Of a stretch of DNA of 64,000 bases, positions 16,717 to 24,971 are shown in pieces. Made by a program: the position numbers and the translations under genes. A model generated the notes under the pieces. The model saw only the letters and a list, made by a program, of their open reading frames with translations. It searched no databases and was not told the origin of the DNA. The stretch lies in NCBI RefSeq assembly GCF_048572895.1, contig NZ_CP183878.1:2418001-2482000 (forward strand). Reading direction: 5' to 3'. Each line of letters starts with the position of its first letter. Within the stretch, counting starts at the first letter, position 1. Source of the DNA: Psychrobacillus sp048572895. Its GTDB lineage: Bacteria > Bacillota > Bacilli > Bacillales_A > Planococcaceae.

Positions 16717-17358
16717 TCAAAAATTCAATTTTAGACAATTATTCGTCGCAACATAATGAGAAAAAATATGCGATCTCATGACAGAAGGAACTTCTGAAAA
16801 TGCTGATATAGCTTTAACTATTTGCATTAAATCATCTGGATACTCTTCTTTTTTCTCAATAGACTCGAAAAAATTTTTACTTAGGTTCTCTTGTTGTATT
16901 AATTCCATTACTTTAATTACTTTAGGATCATTACAACCGTTAGTCGTAACATACAAGCTTTTTATAAAGGTAGGTAGTACTTCTGCTTCTTGTGTAGGAA
17001 TAGTTGTAACATATAAATCACTCCAAACAAAAAACTGGTTGTCCACTTGGAAAATACTTGCTTTTGCAAGGGAAGGCTGTGATCCTATAAAAGCCATCGC
17101 ACTTTCTTTAGAAGTGAACATGCCATATTGTTTTGCTTGAAAAGGAAGAGATTTCGCTTCAACTTCTGCTGTGGTCTCAACTTTTTCTCCCTCATCTTTA
17201 GGAGTCGTAGTTTCGGCTTCTTCGCTTTCGGCTTTTTTATCATTCGCTAAATTTAATATTAATCCGAACAATAGAACTCCAACAACTCCAATGATCAATC
17301 CTTGTATGCCAGCTAATATTACTTTTTTTCTCGTATTATTACGTCTCCCAATTGGCAT
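16717..17358 (-). CDS. spoIIB: Stage II sporulation protein B-like SPOR-domain protein
   Basis: A 213-residue bitopic protein: basic cytoplasmic N-terminus (PIGRRNNTRKKV), one membrane helix (VILAGIQGLIIGVVGVLLFGLIL), an acidic Glu/Thr linker, and a SPOR-like domain (AKQYGMFTSKESAMAFI ... ASIFQVDNQFFVWSDLYVT). SpoIIB localises to the sporulation septum and helps engulfment. The ATG used follows AGAGGTGAT; a longer reading would start ten codons upstream. Position between comC/pilD and maf is that of B. subtilis spoIIB. Sequence similarity is modest, so the call leans on synteny and architecture. Confidence 0.75.
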   Translation of the reverse strand: MPIGRRNNTRKKVILAGIQGLIIGVVGVLLFGLILNLANDKKAESEEAETTTPKDEGEKVETTAEVEAKSLPFQAKQYGMFTSKESAMAFIGSQPSLAKASIFQVDNQFFVWSDLYVTTIPTQEAEVLPTFIKSLYVTTNGCNDPKVIKVMELIQQENLSKNFFESIEKKEEYPDDLMQIVKAISAFSEVPSVMRSHIFSHYVATNNCLKLNF

Positions 17359-17398
17359 AGAATCACCTCTTTTCCATAACCTTATCACGAAGATTATG

Positions 17399-17434
17399 AA
17401 AAAAGACGAGACCTATGTCGGCTCGTCCAAAAAA
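17399..17434. terminator. Terminator at the 3' end of the pilus operon
   Basis: A hairpin GACGAG-ccgacatagg-CTCGTC bounded by six A and six T lies 10 bp past the pilD stop codon. It separates the pilus operon from spoIIB. Confidence 0.8.
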
Positions 17435-17443
17435 GTTATCGAG

Positions 17444-18199
17444 TTAAAAAAACAAATTTACATACCAATCGACAAGCAACTCACCATAAAAATAAGCGAT
17501 AATGGCTGCTATTGCAATCGATGGACCAAATGGAATAGGCGTTTTTCTGCCTTGTTTAGTGCGTCTTAAAGAAATAATGCCTATAACTGTACCAATGATA
17601 GAAGCTAAAAATAGAGTCAATAGAGTCGGAACCCACCCTAAAACTAAGCCTATTACGAAGAATAACTTAATATCCCCTCCACCCATTCCTCCCTTGGACA
17701 CAACCGCAATGAGGAATAATACACCAAAACCAACAATTGCACCGATAATGCTATCCCACCATGGATTAAGTGGCTCAAATACTCTTAACACTATTAAAGG
17801 TATCAAGAAAAACAACAAAATTTTATCAGGAATAAGCATATACGCAATATCCGACACCGTAATAATGACTAAAAGTGAAATAAACAATAGCGCAACTGCT
17901 AGCTCCAAAGAGAAACCTAATTGATAATAAGCAAAGGCAAACAGAAGGCCAGTCACTAGCTCCATCACTGGATACACCCAATGAATCTTCGTTCCACATC
18001 CTCTACATTTTCCCTTTAAAAATATAAAAGAAAAGACTGGCACTAAATCTTTTACTGTGAGATTACGATCGCAAACCGAACAATGAGAAGGCGGACGAAC
18101 AATTGACTCTCCTTTTGGTATACGCAAACCAACTACGTTAAAGAAGGAACCGAAAACTAAACCGTATATAAAAAATAATAATAAGAATACAAATTCCAT
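17444..18199 (-). CDS. pilD: Prepilin leader peptidase/N-methyltransferase PilD (ComC-type)
   Basis: An A24 aspartic peptidase that cleaves prepilins after Gly and methylates the new N-terminus. The 251-residue membrane protein has two CxxC pairs in the cytoplasmic loop (CSVC and CRGC, the zinc-bound methyltransferase part) and the two catalytic aspartates in VSDIAYMLIPD and GGGDIKL. It is the last gene of the pilus operon, 1 bp from the GGDEF gene. It occupies the chromosomal position of comC in B. subtilis and presumably also serves the divergent minor pilins. Confidence 0.93.
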   Translation of the reverse strand: MEFVFLLLFFIYGLVFGSFFNVVGLRIPKGESIVRPPSHCSVCDRNLTVKDLVPVFSFIFLKGKCRGCGTKIHWVYPVMELVTGLLFAFAYYQLGFSLELAVALLFISLLVIITVSDIAYMLIPDKILLFFLIPLIVLRVFEPLNPWWDSIIGAIVGFGVLFLIAVVSKGGMGGGDIKLFFVIGLVLGWVPTLLTLFLASIIGTVIGIISLRRTKQGRKTPIPFGPSIAIAAIIAYFYGELLVDWYVNLFF

Positions 18200-19768
18200 C
18201 TAAACACCTAATTTCTTGCTTTTTAATCTTTCTTTATCCGCATACATATTTAAGTCTGCCTGATTAAATAAATCTTCGAAAGTTATACCTTGTTCAGTAC
18301 AGTGACTGATACCAATACTTGGTTCAATATTAATCTCTATATCATTGTACAAAAAACTATTCTTATTAAAGGTAGAACGTAATTGAAGTAGCCATTCGTT
18401 AATCTCTTCTTTAGAGTCAAAGTCTTGGAGAAACAGCACGAATTCATCTCCACCCAATCGAGCAGCTAAATCATTTTCAGACACTGATTGTTTCAAAATA
18501 GTTGCTGTATGCTGGAGCACTTGATCCCCTATGTGATGACCAAAGCTATCATTAATAGCTTTAAAATTATTCAAATCTATTAAAACAAAAACTGATTCCT
18601 TAGCTGGACTTTTCGAGACTTCAACTAATTTTTTCTTTAGGTGGGTCACAAAGTATGCTCGATTATGCAAATCTGTAAGCACGTCGTGATATGCCATATG
18701 TAAAATAATCTTTTCTTTCCCTACCTCGCTTGTCACATCTCTTAGCATCGCATAATAATTTTTCTCTTCACCAGTGATGACCATTTTCACGTCAACAGAA
18801 AAATGTAAAATGCCATCCCTAAAAATATTTTCTAATGTTACAGGATAATCCCGAACTATCCCATCTCTTTGAATATCATAGATAAATTTATGTAATTGAT
18901 TTTTATTATGTTTGGTTTGTGCAAACTTCATCAAATTGATGTTTGAACTTTTTTCAATTCCTAATAGCATCATTCCTTGATCATTAATTTCTATAATATC
19001 TAAATTTCCATTTACAATCATAATGGGAATTGGACTAATATCAAATAATGTTTGATAGCGTTTAGTGATATTTGGCAATAAATCATTATGTAAATAGGAA
19101 AAAGATATGAAAATAGAAAAAATAAGCCCTTCAAAAATTATCGGATAAGGAGGAAAGCTTTCACTATAGCTAGGAAAACCCAAACCGATTTTGACACCTA
19201 AAGTCACCAAGCTATACAACATCAAAAAACGAAGTAATTTCTTTCGTTTCCTATCGGATACTTTTCTATCGCCCATAACAAGTATGAATAACAAGACTAC
19301 ATTTAACAGAACCGCTATTGTTAAAGTAAAATAATATGTCCCATTAACAACAGGCTTATACCAAATTCCTTCTACATGATAAGTAGTTGTGGAAAAGAAG
19401 TTAATTCCGAAAAGCTGAGCAATTACTAGACAGATAAACGGAATATAAAAGAATAATGGATAGATCCATTTCTGCAAATGCTTATATAAACCTGAAACAT
19501 ACATATATAGATGAAATGAAAGGCCGACAATAAAGAGCCCTAGACTACTTAATAATACATTCACAAGAAATGCACTATATTTAATGAAAAGTAAATGTCG
19601 GAAGAATTCCTCAAAAAATATAATACTAAACATAAATAGAATAATAGCAATTAGCCTATTTTCCAGTCTTCTAGATTGCTGTGTAATTACGATGCAGGCT
19701 AAACCAAACATATAGATAGCTGGTAGGATATATACGGCTATATATATACATAATTGAGAAATAGACAA
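18200..19768 (-). CDS. Seven-helix membrane PAS-GGDEF diguanylate cyclase inside the pilus operon
   Basis: A 522-residue protein. Residues 1-220 hold about seven hydrophobic segments, a PAS-like domain follows (YQTLFDISPIPIMIVNGNLDIIEIN), and the C-terminus is a GGDEF domain with DVLTDLHNRAYF, DLNNFKAINDSFGHHIGD and an intact ARLGGDEFVLF near residue 440, so c-di-GMP synthesis is likely. The product-inhibition I-site (RxxD five residues before GGDEF) reads SEND, so feedback inhibition is probably lost. It sits between pilO and pilD with 21 bp and 0-1 bp gaps, thus cotranscribed with the pilus genes. Confidence 0.88.
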   Translation of the reverse strand: MSISQLCIYIAVYILPAIYMFGLACIVITQQSRRLENRLIAIILFMFSIIFFEEFFRHLLFIKYSAFLVNVLLSSLGLFIVGLSFHLYMYVSGLYKHLQKWIYPLFFYIPFICLVIAQLFGINFFSTTTYHVEGIWYKPVVNGTYYFTLTIAVLLNVVLLFILVMGDRKVSDRKRKKLLRFLMLYSLVTLGVKIGLGFPSYSESFPPYPIIFEGLIFSIFISFSYLHNDLLPNITKRYQTLFDISPIPIMIVNGNLDIIEINDQGMMLLGIEKSSNINLMKFAQTKHNKNQLHKFIYDIQRDGIVRDYPVTLENIFRDGILHFSVDVKMVITGEEKNYYAMLRDVTSEVGKEKIILHMAYHDVLTDLHNRAYFVTHLKKKLVEVSKSPAKESVFVLIDLNNFKAINDSFGHHIGDQVLQHTATILKQSVSENDLAARLGGDEFVLFLQDFDSKEEINEWLLQLRSTFNKNSFLYNDIEINIEPSIGISHCTEQGITFEDLFNQADLNMYADKERLKSKKLGV

Positions 19769-19789
19769 AGGGACTCTTCCTATCCATTC

Positions 19790-20479
19790 TTATTTTTCAT
19801 CATAATAAAACGTCGTTACTTGAATTACAGCAGAAATCGCTTCCTCAGTTTCCTCATTATAATTTTGTTCCTCACCAGGCATCGAAAATTCGACTTGGTC
19901 AATACGCTTTATACGTTCAATAGATTCCAGTTCTTTAAGAAAAGTATTAAAATGGTCATAATCCTTTGTTAATACAGAGATATTAAATGTGATCAGCTTT
20001 AATTGAGGTGGTAATGGCGTACTCGCAACTGGAGAAACAGGTGTTTCTGCAAGTTGCTCTCCTTCAACTTCCTCCATTGTGACATCATCTATTTCTGTAG
20101 AAGTTTCCTCTTCATTAGTAACTAAAGATGAATCCGCAACAATTTCATCATAATTATTAAATTCTATAGACTCTATTTTTGCTTCACTAATTAATTCCAC
20201 CTCTTCAATGGACTTTATTAATGTATCTAATTCCCTTGTAATGGGTACTTTTTTTTCTAGCTGGAATGAATTTTGTACCACTTCCTCTTCTACGGTAGTT
20301 TCTAACTGACTATCAAGAAGAGCAATTTCACTACTTACTGTACTAAGAGTAGCTTCTTTTGCATTCTTTTCCTCATTCAAAGGATAAATGAAAAAATAAT
20401 AGACAGCGCCTAATACAACGGCTACCAATGCGATAATCAAAAGATAACCCGTTTGTTTATTGGTTACTAAATCATTCAT
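19790..20479 (-). CDS. pilO: Type IV pilus inner-membrane protein PilO-like
   Basis: A 229-residue bitopic protein with one N-terminal membrane helix (GYLLIIALVAVVLGAVYYFFIY), a coiled-coil-prone region, an acidic Glu/Thr-rich insert around residues 110-150, and a C-terminal ferredoxin-like region (LKLITFNISVLTKDYDHFNTFLKELESIERIKRIDQVEF). This is the PilO layout: the protein pairs with PilN to form the alignment complex. Its start overlaps the pilN stop by one base (TAATG). Similarity within the PilO family is low; gene order supports the call. Confidence 0.8.
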   Translation of the reverse strand: MNDLVTNKQTGYLLIIALVAVVLGAVYYFFIYPLNEEKNAKEATLSTVSSEIALLDSQLETTVEEEVVQNSFQLEKKVPITRELDTLIKSIEEVELISEAKIESIEFNNYDEIVADSSLVTNEEETSTEIDDVTMEEVEGEQLAETPVSPVASTPLPPQLKLITFNISVLTKDYDHFNTFLKELESIERIKRIDQVEFSMPGEEQNYNEETEEAISAVIQVTTFYYDEK

Positions 20480-21075
20480 TAACGGGTACCCCCTTCACTT
20501 AAATAGGATTGATTGATATCCAATTGAATAGTAGCTGAATAACGCCACTGCACATCAAAGTTAACTTCATCTACTTCTTCCTTAGTTTGCTCTTGTCCGC
20601 CAGCTGGCTCAAAGGTAGATAGAGTTTCAACTTTTATATCACTAAAATAAGCACTATTTAATAACCTTTCAATAAATGAAGATATCTCATTCATCGTCTC
20701 AAAATCTACGGATAAAAGAATTCCTGCCTCACCAAACTGATAAGAACGCAAATAACTATTCGATTCAATTAAAGAGTAGATTTCATCTACTAAAGGGCTA
20801 ACTGGGTAAGAAACACTTTCCACGAAAGCAACCGAGGAGGAATGAGTACCTTGATCTCCGTTATCTATTGTTGAGACCTCTGCACTTAGCAAATCTCTCT
20901 CTTCAACCAATTGAGTCTCTTCCGACTCTAAACTTTTAATATCTTTTTTTAGTGTGAAAAATTGAAAACAAAGAAAGGCTAATAGTAATCCAATCACAAT
21001 AGCACTAATAATTACTAATAGTTTGCTGGATTTATGTCTTTCAAATTGAGGCAATAAATTTATTTCTGGAACCAC
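20479..21075 (-). CDS. pilN: Type IV pilus inner-membrane protein PilN-like
   Basis: A 198-residue bitopic protein starting MVPEINLLPQFE, with the INLLP motif by which PilN N-termini dock into PilM, then a membrane helix (LLVIISAIVIGLLLAFLCFQFF) and a coiled coil. The C-terminal half is a ferredoxin-like domain. It is coupled to both pilM and pilO by one-base overlaps. Confidence 0.85.
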   Translation of the reverse strand: MVPEINLLPQFERHKSSKLLVIISAIVIGLLLAFLCFQFFTLKKDIKSLESEETQLVEERDLLSAEVSTIDNGDQGTHSSSVAFVESVSYPVSPLVDEIYSLIESNSYLRSYQFGEAGILLSVDFETMNEISSFIERLLNSAYFSDIKVETLSTFEPAGGQEQTKEEVDEVNFDVQWRYSATIQLDINQSYLSEGGTR

Positions 21076-22049
21076 TAAAATGCCTCCTTCAATACTAGTC
21101 CAATAAGCGGAATAAATTTTGCATTAAAATTAGGATAGGCTGATTGAACTTTATTATCATCTATAAATTGTATAGGAGTATCATAATTAGAACGCATTTC
21201 ATTCACAATATAATCCATTTCAGGAGAATCACCTAAAATTATAATCTCATCCACTGCTTTTTCCCCTTTATAAAGAGAAAAACGATAGAAATTTAAAATC
21301 CGATCAATTTCTGCTATTTGGTCGATTAGCAGCATCCGGTATTCTTCTATTTCTCCATCGTATGTAAAAGACAATTCATGCTCATCAACTACACGACTTT
21401 CCCACGACTTTATTGACGTTTCGATCGCTTGATAGCGAAGAAACTCTAGTTTTCCAGGAGTATATATACTGATAGAAAGACCTGTAATAGACCAATCTGT
21501 AATGAGATAGCTTTTTTGAGGAGTAAACAAATCAATTTTTTCTAAAAAACGTATGGTGGATAAAGAACGTACATCTGCAACTGTAGGAGTAAGTGTTACA
21601 TCATCTAATAACCCTGCTATCTTATTCACTTCATCGGAAGGAGCAGCAAATAGGATTGCTTCACCATCATTCGGTTTTGAATCATATACATCGATAAGAG
21701 GATTAGTAAAAGGAAGATGAATAGTTTGTCCCAGCTCCATCTCCACATAAGCCTTCAGCTTGTTACCAACTACATCAGAGGGATGCTCAAAAGTCTTCAT
21801 CATAACCGAACTATCGGGAACAAAGAAACGAACATCATGACGTTTGATACCCCATACATCAACTAAACTTTTGAATCTATCAAACAAAGCCATTTCATCG
21901 CGGATGGAGTCACCTTCAATAATGCCAGAACTTAACGGCTGTTCATAAAAAACTGCTTGTTTGGCATCCTGGCTATTCATGACGATTGCACGGATGACAT
22001 ATTCATTTAGTTCTAACGCAACAAAACGATTCTTTTTGGTTTTGAACAC
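21075..22049 (-). CDS. pilM: Type IV pilus actin-like assembly ATPase PilM
   Basis: A 324-residue cytoplasmic protein of the PilM/FtsA-like actin fold (RFVALELNEYVIRAIVMNS, SYLITDWSITGLSISIYTPGKLEFLRYQAI, VDEIIILGDSPEMDYIVNEM). PilM binds the PilN N-terminus and links the alignment complex to the motor. The nucleotide-site motifs are weaker than in canonical PilM. It follows pilA after a 135-bp gap that contains two strong hairpins. Confidence 0.82.
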   Translation of the reverse strand: MFKTKKNRFVALELNEYVIRAIVMNSQDAKQAVFYEQPLSSGIIEGDSIRDEMALFDRFKSLVDVWGIKRHDVRFFVPDSSVMMKTFEHPSDVVGNKLKAYVEMELGQTIHLPFTNPLIDVYDSKPNDGEAILFAAPSDEVNKIAGLLDDVTLTPTVADVRSLSTIRFLEKIDLFTPQKSYLITDWSITGLSISIYTPGKLEFLRYQAIETSIKSWESRVVDEHELSFTYDGEIEEYRMLLIDQIAEIDRILNFYRFSLYKGEKAVDEIIILGDSPEMDYIVNEMRSNYDTPIQFIDDNKVQSAYPNFNAKFIPLIGLVLKEAF

Positions 22050-22090
22050 AGCAGCTAGCCTCCTTTATTACTATATCTTTATCTATCATA

Positions 22091-22146
22091 TTATTTTCAC
22101 GTTTCAGTAAACGAATTATTCGTCGTTTACTGAAACGTGAAAATAA
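22091..22146. repeat. Perfect 24-bp inverted repeat between pilA and pilM
   Basis: Arms 22091-22114 and 22123-22146 are exact reverse complements around an 8-nt loop, giving an exceptionally stable stem. There is no T-run after it in either direction, so it is more likely a transcript-stabilising or attenuating hairpin than a plain terminator. Confidence 0.85.
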
Positions 22147-22150
22147 GGGA

Positions 22151-22175
22151 ATACAGCAGACTGATTCTGCTGTAT
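22151..22175. terminator. Second hairpin directly after pilA
   Basis: A perfect 10-bp stem ATACAGCAGA / TCTGCTGTAT with a 5-nt loop, 10 bp past the pilA stop. It has no long T-tract. With the 24-bp repeat next to it, it may partly terminate or protect the pilA message. Confidence 0.5.
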
Positions 22176-22184
22176 TGTTATTAC

Positions 22185-22622
22185 CTACTTAAGGAATGTA
22201 TTTAAGGCAGGTTCTGTAATTGTATTATTAGTAATTGCAAATTTAGCTTTATCGTTTATATCACCAAATTTATTAAAAGTAACACTATATACATTACCTG
22301 ACTTTGTAACTTCATAAGTAGGAGCAGTAGTATTATCTTTTAGCTTTGCAAGCCCCTCAACATACTTATCTCCAAGTATAGCTTGATTACATAATTTACC
22401 TGCGACTCCAGGATCACATGCTCCCTCCAAAATTGCAAGTTTCGCTCCTGAAAGAATACTAGAAGCTTCAGCTAAGATAGCTTTATCTTTAGAATTATTA
22501 ATAACATTCCCAATCGAAGGCACAGCGATTGCAGCTACAATTCCTAAGATAACAATTACCGCTAGAAGCTCAACAAGGGTTAAACCTTGTTGATTTTTTA
22601 ATATTTTTTTGAATTTTTTCAT
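22185..22622 (-). CDS. pilA: Major type IV pilin PilA
   Basis: A 145-residue prepilin: basic leader MKKFKKILKNQQG, cleavage before LTLVELLAVIVILGIVAAIAVPSI with Glu at +5, the hydrophobic alpha-1 helix, and a small C-terminal domain with two cysteines about ten residues apart (CDPGVAGKLC) that could form a disulfide. It has its own strong AGGAGG site and is followed by stable hairpins before pilM, which fits the high expression needed for a major subunit. Its low-complexity, Ala/Asn/Lys-rich globular part is typical of Bacillota pilins. Confidence 0.9.
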   Translation of the reverse strand: MKKFKKILKNQQGLTLVELLAVIVILGIVAAIAVPSIGNVINNSKDKAILAEASSILSGAKLAILEGACDPGVAGKLCNQAILGDKYVEGLAKLKDNTTAPTYEVTKSGNVYSVTFNKFGDINDKAKFAITNNTITEPALNTFLK

Positions 22623-22714
22623 TTTTATTTTCCTCCTAAAATTTTATATATAATTTCGTACTATATTTCATTTACCCTCTTTTTCATATCACCTCCTTTA
22701 ATGAACGACAATGA

Positions 22715-23920
22715 TTAAATTTGTTCATACATACTAAACATCGGAACCATAATGGCCATAACAATCGTTCCTACAACTGCAGCTAGTACCACAATCATAA
22801 GTGGTTCTATGAGTGACTTTAACGTATCTACAGTACGATCTACATCATCTTCGTAAAATACTGCAATTTTTTCTAACATATAATCAAGTGATCCAGTGGA
22901 CTCACCAATTGCCGTCATTTGAGTTACTAAAGGTGGAAATATCCAACTTCTTTCAAGTGGTGCTGTTAATGTACTTCCTTGTTCTAAGCTTGTCCGCGAT
23001 TCTCGGACTACTTTTGCAATAACCGGATTACCTACAACTTTTTCTACAATAGTTAGTGCTTGTAAGATTGGCACAGAACTACTAAATAGCGAAGAAAGTG
23101 TTCTTGTCATTTGAGCGATTGCTGACTTTTGAAGTACTTTACCAAAAACCGGAATTTTCAGTAGTACAATGTTAACTGAGTAGTTGAATTCTTTATTGTT
23201 CTTATAGAGGTAGTTAAATCCAAAAATCACAATCACTATAAGTACTAAGAAAATATACCAAGATGACTGTAGCAATTCACTAAAGCCCATTACTACTTTT
23301 GTAATAGTAGGAAGCTCAGCTCCCATATCTTCGAACATCGTAACAAACTGAGGCACTATAGTAAGCATCAAAAAGCCTGCGACAAAAACAGTCATAATAA
23401 GTAAAATAATTGGATAGGCCATCGTAGATTGCACTTTCTTTTTGAGCTTAAACTGCTTTTCATAGGAAAATGCTAACCTCTCTAATGATTCATCTAGATT
23501 ACCGGTAGCTTCTCCAGCTCGAATCATATTTACAAACAGTTGTGGAAATACTTTTGGATATCGTTCCGTTGCATCTGAGAAGGACTGGCCTGTTCTCACA
23601 TCCTCTTCAACTGAAAGCAACGCCTTTTTCAATGGTTTACTAGTTGTTTGTTCTGCTAATATTCTAGTAGATTCTAAAATAGAAACTCCCGCTCGTATTA
23701 ATGTCGCAAACTGCCTGCTATAAATAACAAAATCTTCATTTCTTACCTTTGCACCTATTGAGATCTCTTTATGTAAAATACTCTTTGACTCTTCTAGTTC
23801 CCTTGGGTTAATACCCTGTGATCGGAGCTTTGTAATAGCTGCCTGTTTGTTTATAGCATCGACAGTGCCTTTTTTTAGAGAACCCGCTGCAGTTCGACCA
23901 TTGTATTTAAATACAACCAT
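22715..23920 (-). CDS. pilC: Type IV pilus platform protein PilC
   Basis: A 401-residue GspF/PilC family membrane platform. Two homologous F domains are visible, each with FVNMIRAGEATGNLDESLERLA and TQMTAIGESTGSLDYMLEKIA as repeat signatures, and three membrane helices (for example IILLIMTVFVAGFLMLTIV). It couples the extension and retraction ATPases to pilin insertion. It starts inside a TAATG overlap with pilT and precedes pilA by 92 bp. Confidence 0.94.
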   Translation of the reverse strand: MVVFKYNGRTAAGSLKKGTVDAINKQAAITKLRSQGINPRELEESKSILHKEISIGAKVRNEDFVIYSRQFATLIRAGVSILESTRILAEQTTSKPLKKALLSVEEDVRTGQSFSDATERYPKVFPQLFVNMIRAGEATGNLDESLERLAFSYEKQFKLKKKVQSTMAYPIILLIMTVFVAGFLMLTIVPQFVTMFEDMGAELPTITKVVMGFSELLQSSWYIFLVLIVIVIFGFNYLYKNNKEFNYSVNIVLLKIPVFGKVLQKSAIAQMTRTLSSLFSSSVPILQALTIVEKVVGNPVIAKVVRESRTSLEQGSTLTAPLERSWIFPPLVTQMTAIGESTGSLDYMLEKIAVFYEDDVDRTVDTLKSLIEPLMIVVLAAVVGTIVMAIMVPMFSMYEQI

Positions 23921-24960
23921 TAATACTCACCTACATTCAAGTAGGGTTTAGCAGATTCGAGTGATATTTTTCCTGATGTAACTAATTGTTGAATGGAAGA
24001 TTCGAGCGTATGCATACCTAATGCACGACTTGTCTGCATAACGTTTTGTATTTGATGTACTTTTTCATTACGTATCAAGTTTGCAACGGACGGTGTTTGC
24101 AACAAAATCTCTGTGGCCGCAATACGCCCCTTTGCATCTTTACGAACAAATAGTCTTTGGGAAATAATTCCTTGCAGAACATTTGCGAGCTGAATACGTA
24201 TTTGCCCTTGCTGATGTGGAGGGAAGACATCTATTATCCTGTCAATTGTAGTAGGTGCACTACTGGTATGCAGTGTTGCCATCACTAAATGACCCGTTTC
24301 TGCAGCAGTTATAGCAGTAGAAATGGTTTCTAAATCACGCATTTCTCCGACTAAAATGACATCTGGGTCCTGACGAAGCGCAGCCCTTAAGCCATTCGCA
24401 AAGCTCCTGGTATCTTCCCCAACTTCACGCTGGTTAATGATAGATTTCTTATGCGTATGCACATACTCAATCGGATCCTCTAACGTAATAATATGCTTGG
24501 ATTTTGTAGAGTTGATATAGTCTATCATCGATGCAAGTGTGGTAGATTTCCCAGAACCAGTGGGACCAGTAACTAGAATCAGTCCCTGTTGCTTGTCTGC
24601 TAATGTATAAAGTACATTTGGCATACCAAGTGATTCAATAGCAGGTATTTGCGAATCAATCATACGTGCTGCAATCGACACATTTCCCTGTTGATGATAA
24701 GCATTGATACGGAATCGGCAACGACCAGGTAATTCATAACTAAAATCAATCTCTCCTTTTTCATCAAACACTTGTTGTTGAGAATCAGGAATTATTTCAA
24801 GAAGAATATCTTTTGTATCTGATTCTCTTAAAATTGATTCTCCAAATGATTGAAGGGCTCCGTGTATTCTAAATACCGGAGGAATTCCAACGGTAATATG
24901 CAAATCGGAGGCTCTATCATGAAACGCTTTTTCTAATAAGTCAATGATTGAAATCTTCAT
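23920..24960 (-). CDS. pilT: Type IV pilus retraction ATPase PilT
   Basis: A 346-residue hexameric secretion-type ATPase that powers pilus retraction and twitching. Motifs: Walker A GPTGSGKSTT, Asp-box EDPIEYVH, Walker B DPDVILVGEMRD, His-box GHLVMATLHTSSA, and the PilT C-terminal AIRNL-like region is represented by SVANLIRNEKVHQIQ. The start chosen is ATG after GAGGTGG; a TTG five codons earlier lies in that site. Presence of PilT argues for dynamic pili rather than a simple competence pseudopilus. Confidence 0.93.
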   Translation of the reverse strand: MKISIIDLLEKAFHDRASDLHITVGIPPVFRIHGALQSFGESILRESDTKDILLEIIPDSQQQVFDEKGEIDFSYELPGRCRFRINAYHQQGNVSIAARMIDSQIPAIESLGMPNVLYTLADKQQGLILVTGPTGSGKSTTLASMIDYINSTKSKHIITLEDPIEYVHTHKKSIINQREVGEDTRSFANGLRAALRQDPDVILVGEMRDLETISTAITAAETGHLVMATLHTSSAPTTIDRIIDVFPPHQQGQIRIQLANVLQGIISQRLFVRKDAKGRIAATEILLQTPSVANLIRNEKVHQIQNVMQTSRALGMHTLESSIQQLVTSGKISLESAKPYLNVGEY

Positions 24961-24971
24961 CTCATCCCACC

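Noticed and set aside
22185..22622. ComGC competence pseudopilin instead of a true pilin
   Set aside because: The gene lies in a cluster with pilT, pilM, pilN and pilO, none of which belong to comG operons, so a type IV pilin is the better call.
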